Origin: Gammaproteobacteria bacterium
Lineage (GTDB): Bacteria > Pseudomonadota > Gammaproteobacteria > Steroidobacterales > GCA-2729495
Assembly: GCA_030429685.1 (NCBI GenBank)
Contig: JAUIEY010000058.1
Coordinates: 1 to 9,879, forward strand
DNA: 9,879 nt
Reading direction: 5' to 3'
In this document: positions 1 to 6,216 of the stretch, piece by piece
Numbering within the stretch: the stretch's first letter is position 1
Layout: each line of letters begins with the position of its first letter
The notes under the pieces: model-generated
Database searches by the model: none
Told to the model about the DNA's origin: nothing
The model's input: only the letters and a program-made list of their open reading frames with translations
Program-made: the position numbers and the translations under genes

Positions 1-440
1 TATTCTTCCGGCCAGTTGCGACTTCTTAAGTCCGCAACCGGCGCTTCGTTCTCAAACCACGGATAACGTGTGCCTAACGCTATCCAGTAAACGATGTAAG
101 TTACCGCGTAGCCGACCAGCGTCGGCACCATTGCAACTTCGAGCAGACGGATAGCCAGGACAAACAGGGCAACCGTCAAAAAAATTTTTACTACTTCACT
201 GACCCACAGGCCGCGCAAAAAAGCGCCAGGCTTGTTTGCCGCATCGACCTGCAACAATCGTAAAGCCTGATACAACCCGGCAATCATTCCGATGCTGCCG
301 CCGGCAAATACCGACATTGCGGCGCCGTCGTACCCCGAAAACCAGGCGCCAGCCGTAAGCAGCGCCGTCAACAGGAACTGCCATCCGGTGAGCCGGAGGA
401 CAGCGATACGAGCCTTCTGAAATGTGCTTGTGTTGCCCAT
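1..440 (-). CDS. atpI: ATP synthase protein I (AtpI), 3' end at window edge
   Basis: My own translation of the minus strand from ATG at 440-438 gives 146 open codons and then TA at the window edge, so the stop may be the next base or the frame may continue. AtpI is a small inner-membrane protein encoded first in F-ATPase operons; it is thought to help assemble the c-ring or supply magnesium. Four hydrophobic segments are visible at about residues 14-33, 38-62, 84-102 and 105-122. The family-like pattern FLRGLWVSEVVKIFLTVALF (about 75-94) precedes the third segment, and YIVYWIALGTRYPWF (about 115-129) ends the last. The length is close to the usual 125-140 residues. Its position directly after parB matches the conserved par-atp junction, and atpB should follow beyond the edge. 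The ribosome binding site is weak (GAAG before ATG). A promoter and hairpins lie upstream. Confidence 0.86.
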   Translation of the reverse strand, partial: MGNTSTFQKARIAVLRLTGWQFLLTALLTAGAWFSGYDGAAMSVFAGGSIGMIAGLYQALRLLQVDAANKPGAFLRGLWVSEVVKIFLTVALFVLAIRLLEVAMVPTLVGYAVTYIVYWIALGTRYPWFENEAPVADLRSRNWPEE

Positions 441-461
441 CTTCGCGGGCTTCACGGGTAC

Positions 462-482
462 AAAAAAAGCCACACAGGTGGC
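462..482 (-). terminator. Intrinsic terminator or attenuator ahead of atpI
   Basis: On the minus strand a GCCAC/GTGGC stem (482-478 and 473-469) with a four-base CTGT loop is followed at once by seven T (468-462), the form of a Rho-independent terminator. It lies 167 bases after the parB stop and 21 bases before the atpI start. It can therefore end readthrough from parAB, and it also lies inside the transcript predicted from the promoter at 517-545. The stem is only 5 bp, so termination could be partial. Confidence 0.6.
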
Positions 483-484
483 AT

Positions 485-509
485 CTGAACGGCAGCCCGT
501 GCCATTCAG
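485..509 (-). other. Stable RNA hairpin in the atpI leader
   Basis: The minus-strand RNA can form a 10-bp stem: CUGAAUGGCA (509-500) with UGCCGUUCAG (494-485), closed by a five-base loop CGGGC, with one U-G wobble. It begins at about the predicted transcription start and ends two bases before the terminator-like hairpin at 469-482. UGGCA in its 5' arm could also pair with UGCCA at the base of the second hairpin, so the two structures might be mutually exclusive. This is read by eye, without folding energies. Confidence 0.5.
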
Positions 510-516
510 CCCGCGA

Positions 517-545
517 ATTGTAGGTATATCGCAGCGAGTGGGCAA
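517..545 (-). promoter_or_regulatory. Predicted sigma-70 promoter for atpI / atp operon
   Basis: On the minus strand, TTGCCC (545-540; four of six matches to TTGACA) is separated by exactly 17 bases from TACAAT (522-517; five of six matches to TATAAT). The predicted start is near 510, giving a leader of about 70 nt to atpI. This is the best promoter-like pair I found in the window. It fits a gene that needs transcription independent of parAB. Confidence 0.5.
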
Positions 546-556
546 CCCTAAAGGCA

Positions 557-631
557 CTGGCTCGCGGCGAATCGCCTTGGCGCCTCGGTCGCTGCGCTCC
601 GACTCGGCGCCAAGGCAATCGCCTGCGCCAG
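557..631. repeat. Hairpin element with TCGGTCGCTGCGCTCC loop (copy A)
   Basis: A perfect 11-bp inverted repeat, GCCTTGGCGCC (574-584) and GGCGCCAAGGC (606-616), encloses a 21-base loop holding TCGGTCGCTGCGCTCC (585-600). The arms extend outward, imperfectly, through GGCGA/TCGCC to CTGGC (557-561) and GCCAG (627-631). The whole element lies between the parB stop and the atpI promoter. The same 16-base core is found in copy B (7905-7996), where the arms are unrelated in sequence but again self-complementary. It has no T tract, so it does not look like an intrinsic terminator. Confidence 0.7.
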
Positions 632-648
632 CGCCCGATGCCGCTCAA

Positions 649-1620
649 TCACTTTATATGCTTGAGGATGCCGTCCAGTTCGTCGACGGAGTTGTAGCTG
701 ATGACCAGCTTGCCCTTGCCCTTGTTTTTGCCGGACGCGGTATGCTGAATGGCTACCTTGGCGCCGAGTTTGCCGCCCAGCTCGTCCTGCAGCCGGCGGA
801 TATCGGCACTCACCGCGGGGGCCGGGGCCGCCTGGGCGGATTTCCCGGCCTGCAGCCGCTTGACCAGTGCCTCGGTCTGGCGCACCGACAGCCCGCGGGA
901 CACTATGTCGGCAGCCGCTTTGGCCTGGCTGCGCGCGCCCGATAGCCCCAGCAGCGCGCGGGCGTGGCCCATGCTCAAAGAGCCGTCGGCCAGCAGGCGC
1001 TGCACTTCGGGTGCCAGCTCCAGCAGCCGGATTAAGTTAGATACCGCGGCGCGGGATTTGCCCACCGCGGTGGCGGTCTCCTGGTGGGTGAGCTGAAATT
1101 CGTCAATCAGACGCTGCAGGCCCTGGGCCTCTTCCAGCGGGTTCAGGTCTTCACGCTGCAGGTTTTCAATCAGCGCTATGGCGGCCGCCTGCTCGTCATC
1201 AACCTCCCTGACAAGCGCCGGAATCTTGTCGATGCCGGCCAGCTGCGCGGCCCGCCAGCGGCGTTCGCCGGCGATGATCTCGAACCGGGCCCCGCTGCTG
1301 TCGCGGCTCACCGGCCGCACCGTCACCGGCTGCAGCACGCCTTCCTGTTTAATCGAGTCTGCCAGCTCCTGCAGCGATTCGCGGTGCATGTCACGGCGCG
1401 GCTGATACACACCCGGCCTGAGTTGGTCCAGATCCAGCTCGCGCAAAACATTGCCCGGCGCGACTTGTGGCGCCTGCTGGGGCGCCTGCCCGGCACGGCT
1501 GACCTTGGCCACATCCACGCTGGCCTGACCCGCGGCGGGCGGCGGCGTGGCCGGATCCAGCCCGGAGCCGCCCAGCAGGGCGTCCAGACCGCGACCCAAT
1601 CCTGTTTTCTTGGTAGCCAT
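649..1620 (-). CDS. parB: Chromosome partitioning protein ParB
   Basis: ParB is the CTP-dependent clamp that loads at parS sites near the origin, spreads on DNA and stimulates ParA to segregate the chromosome. The 323-residue product starts with the family's MATKK..GLGRGLDALLG segment (1-17), which in homologues contacts ParA. A Pro/Ala/Gln-rich linker follows (about 22-56). The N-terminal CTP-binding domain shows QPR (73-75), GERRWRA (118-124) and ENLQREDLNPLEEA (152-165). A helix-turn-helix DNA-binding region lies at about 175-205. After another Ala/Pro-rich linker (about 256-272) comes the C-terminal dimerisation domain (about 273-323). I chose ATG 1620 because MATKK matches the family start; an in-frame TTG lies six bases upstream. 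Neither has a clear Shine-Dalgarno sequence. parA is 89 bases upstream and the gap holds two palindromes. Confidence 0.97.
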   Translation of the reverse strand: MATKKTGLGRGLDALLGGSGLDPATPPPAAGQASVDVAKVSRAGQAPQQAPQVAPGNVLRELDLDQLRPGVYQPRRDMHRESLQELADSIKQEGVLQPVTVRPVSRDSSGARFEIIAGERRWRAAQLAGIDKIPALVREVDDEQAAAIALIENLQREDLNPLEEAQGLQRLIDEFQLTHQETATAVGKSRAAVSNLIRLLELAPEVQRLLADGSLSMGHARALLGLSGARSQAKAAADIVSRGLSVRQTEALVKRLQAGKSAQAAPAPAVSADIRRLQDELGGKLGAKVAIQHTASGKNKGKGKLVISYNSVDELDGILKHIK

Positions 1621-1653
1621 AGACAACAGATATTAACTCAAAGGCGCTGCGTT

Positions 1654-1696
1654 CGGTGTCAGACACCGAGGGTTGCGGTTCCCGGTGTCAGACACC
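1654..1696. repeat. Two copies of palindrome GGTGTCAGACACC
   Basis: The parA-parB gap contains CGGTGTC-A-GACACCG (1654-1668) and GGTGTC-A-GACACC (1684-1696). They share an identical 13-base core, and their centres (1661 and 1690) are 29 bases apart. Each core is a perfect inverted repeat around one base. A protein-binding operator for parB or a pair of dispersed short palindromic repeats would both look like this. The core is not the parS consensus. Neither copy is followed by a T tract. Confidence 0.75.
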
Positions 1697-1709
1697 ACCT
1701 GTGGCTGCC

Positions 1710-2498
1710 CTAGGCAACATCCATATTCGCCGCCGGCGCCTCATGGGAAATGATTTCCGCGGCCAGCTCCAGATAAGCGCGCGAACCTGCCGAACGTGCA
1801 TCGTGCTCCAGTGCCGACACGCCGAAACTGGGCGCTTCAGCCAGCCGCACGTTGCGCGGAATAATGGTGGTATAGACCTTGTCGCCGAAATGCTTGATGA
1901 GCTGCGCCGAGACTTCCTTGGCGAGGCGGTTGCGCGGGTCGAACATGGTGCGCAACAAACCCTCAATCCGAATGTCCGGGTTTACGCTGTTGCGAATCTG
2001 GCGCACGGTTTCCAGCAGCGAGGACAAGCCTTCCAGGGCGTAGTACTCGCACTGGATCGGTATCAACACGCCGTGTGCCGCCGTCAGCGCATTCAGGGTC
2101 AGCATGTTGATCGACGGCGGACAGTCAATCAGCACATAGTCAAACATGTCGGCCACCGGCTCGAGCGCCTGGCGCAGCTTAAGCTCGCGGCCGATCTCCT
2201 GCATCAGCCGCACCTCGGCAGCGGTCAGGTCCGGGTTGGCGGGCATGATGGCATAGCCGCCGCTGTCCACCGGCTGAATGGTATCCATGGCGTGGGCGTC
2301 ACCCAGCAGCACCTCGCAGGTGGTGTTCTGCAGGTCAGTCTTGTCGAGTCCGGAGCCGGTAGTGGCATTGGCCTGCGGATCAAGATCGATGAGCAGTACC
2401 CGCCGGTCGCTGGCAGCCAGACAGGCAGCCAGGTTTACGGCTGTCGTGGTCTTGCCGACACCGCCTTTCTGATTTGTGACTGCAATGATTCGCCCCAT
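1710..2498 (-). CDS. parA: Chromosome partitioning ATPase ParA (Soj)
   Basis: ParA is a P-loop ATPase that binds nucleoid DNA as an ATP dimer and is released by ParB, moving the origin region. The 262-residue protein has the deviant Walker A box KGGVGKTT (11-18) with its signature lysine K11, the switch motif LLIDLDPQ (35-42), and Walker B YVLIDCPPS (121-129). A conserved stretch IIPRNVRLAEAPSFG (212-226) follows. I chose ATG 2498 because MGRIIAVTNQKGG matches the family N-terminus; the open frame upstream overlaps the MBL gene and has no homologous look. The start lies 17 bases after the stop of that gene, so co-transcription with rsmG is likely. The Shine-Dalgarno is weak (TGGA). No key residue is missing. 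Confidence 0.97.
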   Translation of the reverse strand: MGRIIAVTNQKGGVGKTTTAVNLAACLAASDRRVLLIDLDPQANATTGSGLDKTDLQNTTCEVLLGDAHAMDTIQPVDSGGYAIMPANPDLTAAEVRLMQEIGRELKLRQALEPVADMFDYVLIDCPPSINMLTLNALTAAHGVLIPIQCEYYALEGLSSLLETVRQIRNSVNPDIRIEGLLRTMFDPRNRLAKEVSAQLIKHFGDKVYTTIIPRNVRLAEAPSFGVSALEHDARSAGSRAYLELAAEIISHEAPAANMDVA

Positions 2499-2515
2499 GG
2501 GTCCATCATAGCGGA

Positions 2516-3226
2516 CTATATGAAGGCGGTGAACGCGTTCAGCCAGCCGCCGTAGGCGGTTACATAGTTGTAGCCGCAAACAGTATTGATCTGGCGGCCT
2601 TCCAGCAGGTCCGCCAGTCGGCCCGCGCCCTCGCGGGTGGCCCCGGCAGGACCGTGGGGGTTCAGCTTCATGGCGGCCCCCGGCGGATAGACGTAGTCGC
2701 AAACGAACAGGACATCGCGCCAGATATAGACGGTAAACCCGGGACTGTGACCACCGATGTGATAGCCGTGCACACCAAACTTTTCGATATTGCCCGTAAA
2801 AGTATGGTTGACGCTGTGTTGCGCTACCTGCGACAGCTCGGCATCCGCCTGGTGCAGCCAGACTTCGGCACCCCAGAGGTCGCGATACTGGTTGGCGGCA
2901 CCGATGAAATCCTTGTGGGTGAACAGAATCGCATCGACCGGCGGCAGATCGCGATTGAACGCCGACGGACAGTCGATCATGACGCTGCCGCCGTCTGCTG
3001 CGATCCGGTAGGCCGCATGTTCCAGACCAAGCCGCGGCTGACAGCGCAGCTGGCTGACACCATTGCCAATATCGCGCTCCCTCACACGGTAGCGACGGCT
3101 GGCAGCGGCAGCGCTAATAATGCGCTTGCGCCGCGCGCCGCAAAACGGGCAGCTGCGAGGCCGGGCACCGATGGCGTTGTACCCGCAGGAGGTGCAGACG
3201 TGCTGTTTACTGCCGAATCCAAACAT
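2516..3226 (-). CDS. Zinc-ribbon plus metallo-beta-lactamase-fold protein, degenerate metal site
   Basis: This 236-residue protein begins with a rubredoxin-like zinc ribbon, CxxC at 11-14 and CPFC at 26-29. A metallo-beta-lactamase-like domain follows (about 50-220). The usual HxHxDH motif is reduced to FTHKDFIGA (102-110), keeping H104 and D106. The later HSPG histidine (H160) and the CDY aspartate (D177) remain. The final motif His seems replaced in VCGYNYV (216-222). Hydrolase function is therefore uncertain; it could bind an altered metal centre or act in redox or binding. No signal peptide is visible. The start ATG 3226 has a GAGGT Shine-Dalgarno that overlaps the rsmG TGA, so translational coupling to rsmG is likely. 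It is not part of the standard rsmG-parA-parB set. I give no gene symbol because I cannot identify the subfamily with certainty. Confidence 0.8.
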   Translation of the reverse strand: MFGFGSKQHVCTSCGYNAIGARPRSCPFCGARRKRIISAAAASRRYRVRERDIGNGVSQLRCQPRLGLEHAAYRIAADGGSVMIDCPSAFNRDLPPVDAILFTHKDFIGAANQYRDLWGAEVWLHQADAELSQVAQHSVNHTFTGNIEKFGVHGYHIGGHSPGFTVYIWRDVLFVCDYVYPPGAAMKLNPHGPAGATREGAGRLADLLEGRQINTVCGYNYVTAYGGWLNAFTAFI

Positions 3227-3231
3227 AAACC

Positions 3232-3921
3232 TCAGCCCGCAGAACGCTGCAGCACCAGAATGTGCCGCTCGCCGTCCAGTTCCGGCACGGCGACACTGGT
3301 GCTTTGGCTAACTTGCCAGCCGGTCCGTGCAGTTGCCAGCGCCGCAAGTTCCGCGTCCGGATAGCGCCCCTTCATGGCGATAAGCCGGCCGCCGGGGATG
3401 ACCGCGTGCGCACAACCGGCCACAAAATCCTGCAATGAAGCAAACGCCCGCGAAATCGCCGCATCAAACCGCGGTTCCGGCCGGAAAGCTTCAATCCTCG
3501 CCTGCACCACCGTCACATTCCGCAACCCGAGCCGGTTCACGGCATGCTGTACAAAGCGGGTTTTCTTGCCGTTGGCATCCAGCAGCGTGAACTGGACATG
3601 CGGGAAACACAGCGCCAGCGGGATGCCGGGCAAGCCGGCACCGGTGCCAATATCGACTATACGACTACCGCCCACAAAAGGCAGCGCGCTCAGCGAATCA
3701 AATACATGCCGCGGCACCATCTCCCGTGGCTCACGCACTGCGGTAAGGTTGTATGCCTGATTCCATTTGTGCAGTTCGGCCAGGTACAGGCACAGCGAAT
3801 CAGCCAGGCGGTCGGCATCGACACCTTCGGGAAGCGCAAAAAAAGAAAGACCGGCACGCAGCTGCGTGCCGGTCTCGGTTTTGTTAAATACCGCCTTAAT
3901 TTTCGCGTATGCGCAACTCAA
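3232..3921 (-). CDS. rsmG: 16S rRNA m7G527 methyltransferase RsmG (start uncertain)
   Basis: RsmG (GidB) uses S-adenosylmethionine to methylate N7 of G527 in 16S rRNA. Counting from the furthest in-frame start (GTG 3948, 238 aa), the family motifs are LHKWNQAYNLTAVREP (59-74), the SAM-binding VDIGTGAGLPGIPLA (98-112), LLDANGKKTRF (122-132), SRAFASLQDF (166-175), AMKGRYPD (191-198) and LDGERHILVL (224-233). All are intact. The start is unclear: family homology begins near residue 28, but the only canonical in-frame starts are GTG 3948 and TTG 3921, both inside the end of ompA. I report TTG 3921 (229 aa). ATT at 3900, overlapping the ompA TAA, and CTG at 3861 are non-canonical options. The ompA terminator encodes residues 25-34. 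The stop is 5 bases before the MBL gene. Confidence 0.93.
   Translation of the reverse strand: MSCAYAKIKAVFNKTETGTQLRAGLSFFALPEGVDADRLADSLCLYLAELHKWNQAYNLTAVREPREMVPRHVFDSLSALPFVGGSRIVDIGTGAGLPGIPLALCFPHVQFTLLDANGKKTRFVQHAVNRLGLRNVTVVQARIEAFRPEPRFDAAISRAFASLQDFVAGCAHAVIPGGRLIAMKGRYPDAELAALATARTGWQVSQSTSVAVPELDGERHILVLQRSAG
3838..3875 (-). terminator. Strong intrinsic terminator after ompA, inside the rsmG frame
   Basis: A perfect 28-base palindrome (3848-3875, centre AGCT at 3860-3863) is followed on the minus strand by TTTCTTTTTTTG (3847-3836). The transcript can form a long GC-rich stem, AGACCGGCACG with CGUGCCGGUCU, ahead of a U tract. It lies 21 bases after the ompA TAA and is the natural end of the ompA message. 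A T-rich stretch (TTTTGTT) on the opposite side may give weak termination in the other direction. The same bases encode the N-terminal part of RsmG. Confidence 0.9.
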
Positions 3922-5011
3922 CGCGACGGTTGGCCGCCTTGCCGTCACGGGTCACGTTGTCGGCGATCGGTTCCGCCTCGCCATAGCCTTTGGCGGTGAT
4001 GCGGTCAGCGTTGACACCTTTACCAATCAGGTAGCTGCGCACTGCTTCGGCACGCCGTTGCGACAGGCCCTGGTTGTAGCCGGCATCACCGTCGGCATCG
4101 GTGTGGCCGGCGACTTCAATACTGACATCCGGATTGGCGACCAGCGTAGCCGCCTGCGCGTCCAGAATTGCGTCAGCACCGTCGCGCAGATCAGCCGAGT
4201 TGGTGCGGAATTTAACGCCTTCCAGATTAATCACCGTCACCACCGGGCAGCCGACTGCATCCACTTCGGTGCCTGCGGGTGTACCGGGGCACTGGTCTTT
4301 GCTGTCCACTACGCCGTCACCGTCGCTGTCGAGTTCGCAACCGCGGGCATCCACCGCAGCACCGGCCGGTGTGCCGGGGCACTGATCACGGTCGTCGTAA
4401 ACGCCGTCGCCATCGCTGTCTCTGGGGGCAGGTGCCGGCGCCGGTTCAGCTTTGCGCGGCGGACTGGACTTGCTGCCGAAAGGCGTGCCGAAACCGATGT
4501 TCAGAATCCAGTCTTTGGAATCGATGATGTCATTGTCGGAGCGATACAGAATCTCGCCGCGCAGCCGACTCTTGCCATCCCATATCGGCACGATCGCGCC
4601 CAGGCCCAGATCAATGTAGTAATTGTTGTCGTTGCTGGCATTTTGATAACGCGACTGCGCCATGCCCAGTCCGGTCAGGATGTAAGGCTGAAACTGACCG
4701 CCGCGGTTAAACACGGCCAGCGCATTGCCGCCCACCGCAAATTGATTGATATCGGTGCCGCCCTTGGACTTGTCGCCGTCCATCTTCAGTCCGCTTAATG
4801 CCAGTTCCAGATTCCAGCGGTCATCAAAAGCCTTGCCGATACGCACGGTGCCGCCGTTCAGGCCGTCATCGACCAGGCGGTCGCGGTCGGCCAGCTGGGC
4901 GCTGAGCATGCCGTCAATATAGCCGTCGCCGATATGATCATCCGCCTGCGCCGTGCCCAGTGTGATGAACATTGCTGCCGCCAGCAGCGCAAAACGTTTT
5001 GAAGTGTGCAT
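3896..5011 (-). CDS. OmpA/OprF-like outer membrane porin with TSP3 repeats
   Basis: This is an outer-membrane protein that ties the envelope to peptidoglycan. In the 371 residues a signal peptide (1-23, cleavage after AQA) is followed by an eight-stranded barrel-like domain (about 24-180) and a Pro/Ala hinge (KAEPAPAPAP, 187-196). Two calcium-binding thrombospondin type-3 repeats follow at 198-225 and 228-255, each with DSDGDGV, DQCPGTPAG and a closing Cys, 30 residues apart. The OmpA peptidoglycan-binding domain (about 260-371) has AGHTDADGD (301-309), LSQRRAEAV (316-324) and NRRVELR (361-367), which carry the Asp and Arg used to bind diaminopimelate. ATG 5011 follows a GGGGA Shine-Dalgarno. 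The architecture matches OprF. Nothing is missing. The gene stands alone, ending in a strong terminator, where mnmG is normally found upstream of rsmG. Confidence 0.93.
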   Translation of the reverse strand: MHTSKRFALLAAAMFITLGTAQADDHIGDGYIDGMLSAQLADRDRLVDDGLNGGTVRIGKAFDDRWNLELALSGLKMDGDKSKGGTDINQFAVGGNALAVFNRGGQFQPYILTGLGMAQSRYQNASNDNNYYIDLGLGAIVPIWDGKSRLRGEILYRSDNDIIDSKDWILNIGFGTPFGSKSSPPRKAEPAPAPAPRDSDGDGVYDDRDQCPGTPAGAAVDARGCELDSDGDGVVDSKDQCPGTPAGTEVDAVGCPVVTVINLEGVKFRTNSADLRDGADAILDAQAATLVANPDVSIEVAGHTDADGDAGYNQGLSQRRAEAVRSYLIGKGVNADRITAKGYGEAEPIADNVTRDGKAANRRVELRIREN

Positions 5012-5075
5012 ACAGATTTCCCCGTCCGCCGGTTACCACAACCGCTGTTATGTATAACAAAGATTCTACCGCAGA
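5012..5075 (-). promoter_or_regulatory. ompA upstream region with possible -10 and small palindrome
   Basis: The 94 bases between acuI and ompA must hold the ompA promoter if ompA is transcribed alone. On the minus strand TAGAAT (5068-5063) matches the -10 consensus at five of six positions, but I see no good -35 box at 16-18 bases. Downstream, GTTAT-GT-ATAAC (5047-5058) is a 12-base inverted repeat that could be an operator or overlap a second -10 (TATACA). The assignment is tentative. Confidence 0.3.
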
Positions 5076-5081
5076 TGTACC

Positions 5082-5101
5082 GCCGACACCCGCCTGTCGG
5101 C
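5082..5101 (-). terminator. Hairpin just after the acuI-like gene
   Basis: GCCGACA (5101-5095, minus strand) pairs with TGTCGGC (5088-5082) around a six-base GGCGGG loop, starting four bases after the acuI stop codon. The placement suits a 3'-end structure. No T tract follows, so it would be an inefficient intrinsic terminator or only a stabilising hairpin. Confidence 0.35.
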
Positions 5102-5105
5102 TATT

Positions 5106-6092
5106 CTACAGCCTGACCAGCGTTCGGCCGGTTACCTGCCCGTCGATCCAGTCCTGCACGCGGCCCGATACCGCATCCAGCTCGATTTCGCCGTTCACGA
5201 TGCGTTCCAGATGACGCGGCCGCAGATCACTGCCAAGGCGCTGCCATACTTCCTGCCGCAACCCGCGCGGCGTATCCACGGCATTGATCCCCAGCAGGTT
5301 AACCCCGCGCAGAATAAACGGCATTACCGTGGTCTCCAGCTTGTGGCTGGCCGCCAGGCCGATGCTGGCAACATTGCCGCTATAGCGGGTACTGCGCGTA
5401 AACCAGCTCAGCATATCGCCGCCGAGGTTATCCACCGCGCCGGCCCAGACGGCTTTTTCCAGCGGCCGGCTGCCCATCTCAAGTTCTGCGGCGGCTATTA
5501 CCTCCGCCGCGCCCAGGTCGCGTAAATATTCCGCTGCTGCCGCTTTGTGGCTGATCGCATGCACTTCGTAACCGCGCCCGGCCAGCAGATCAACGGCCAC
5601 GCTGCCAACCCCGCCGGTCGCGCCATTTACCGCCACCGGTCCGTTGCCGGGCTGCTGACCGTTCTGTTCCATGCGATGTACCGCCAGTGCAGCGGTAAAG
5701 CCGGCGGTTCCCAGTGCCATCGCCTCACGCATGCTGAAGCCGGCCGGGAGCGGGATAACGCTCGCAGCGGGCAATCGCGCATAGGCGGCAAAACCGCCGT
5801 CACGGGTCTCGCCGAGGCCCGCGCTGGTCACCACCACCTCATCGCCGGCTTTGCAGTCCGCTACTGTTGACTCGACCACGGTGCCCGCGACATCAATACC
5901 GGCCACCAGTGGCAGGCTGCGCATGATTTTGCCGGCACCGGTTATAGCCAGTGCATCTTTGTAATTTATGCCGGACCATGCGCAACGAATAACCACTTCG
6001 CCGTCGCTCAGATCATCCAGCCCGATTTCATCAAGGCTTGCTGCCACGCCCTGTTCCGCTGCATGCACGCGCAGCGCGGTAAATTTTTCCAT
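5106..6092 (-). CDS. acuI: AcuI/YhdH-type NADPH-dependent acrylyl-CoA reductase (MDR family)
   Basis: This 328-residue cytosolic oxidoreductase belongs to the zinc-free quinone-oxidoreductase branch of the medium-chain dehydrogenase/reductase superfamily. AcuI members reduce acryloyl-CoA to propanoyl-CoA, detoxifying acryloyl-CoA in DMSP and 3-hydroxypropionate metabolism. Subfamily traits are WSGINYKDALAITG (39-52), LVAGIDVAGTV (62-72), MALGTAGFTAALAV (125-138), the nucleotide-binding NGATGGVGSVAV (156-167), WAGAVDNLGG (216-225) and MPFILRGVNLLGI (257-269). E. coli YhdH is 324 residues, so the length fits. I chose ATG 6092 because MEKFTALRV matches the family start; the 42 upstream open codons lack homology and run into the divergent intergenic region. 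The Shine-Dalgarno is weak (GGA). There is no DMSP lyase gene nearby, so the physiological substrate is not shown by context. A general quinone reductase is less likely. Confidence 0.88.
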   Translation of the reverse strand: MEKFTALRVHAAEQGVAASLDEIGLDDLSDGEVVIRCAWSGINYKDALAITGAGKIMRSLPLVAGIDVAGTVVESTVADCKAGDEVVVTSAGLGETRDGGFAAYARLPAASVIPLPAGFSMREAMALGTAGFTAALAVHRMEQNGQQPGNGPVAVNGATGGVGSVAVDLLAGRGYEVHAISHKAAAAEYLRDLGAAEVIAAAELEMGSRPLEKAVWAGAVDNLGGDMLSWFTRSTRYSGNVASIGLAASHKLETTVMPFILRGVNLLGINAVDTPRGLRQEVWQRLGSDLRPRHLERIVNGEIELDAVSGRVQDWIDGQVTGRTLVRL

Positions 6093-6216
6093 GCGGTATC
6101 CGTCCCCGGGATTGGTCGCCACAGTTGTCGTTGTTGTGACTGTATAGTAGCTGCAAAGCGCGAACCTCACACTCGTCAGGCTGTCAAACGCAGCACCAAC
6201 CTCTGGAGGAAGCATC
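6093..6216. promoter_or_regulatory. Divergent intergenic region between acuI and the SIMPL gene
   Basis: These 124 bases should hold both divergent promoters. On the plus strand TATAGT (6143-6148) resembles a -10 box preceded by TG, but no convincing -35 box lies at the right spacing. On the minus strand the same segment reads TATACA. Overlapping divergent promoters are possible. GGAGGA (6205-6210) is a strong ribosome binding site six bases before the SIMPL ATG. Confidence 0.35.

Noticed and set aside
196..648. Minus-strand open frame of 150 codons overlapping atpI and the parB-atpI gap
   Set aside because: It overlaps AtpI in another frame; AtpI has four membrane segments and the expected gene order, while this Arg-rich frame has none.
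1656..2555. Plus-strand open frame of 299 codons opposite parA
   Set aside because: ParA on the minus strand is unmistakable; the opposite frame has no family features.
2499..2702. N-terminal extension of parA
   Set aside because: The extra 68 codons overlap the MBL-fold gene and do not resemble ParA; the family start is at 2498.
4258..4430. Tandem 90-base direct repeat in ompA
   Set aside because: It is explained by the two thrombospondin type-3 repeats of the protein, a normal feature of OprF-like porins.
3767..4798. Long plus-strand open frame (343 codons) opposite ompA
   Set aside because: It is antisense to a clear OmpA/OprF gene, has no recognisable domain or ribosome binding site, and is explained by GC-rich codon bias.
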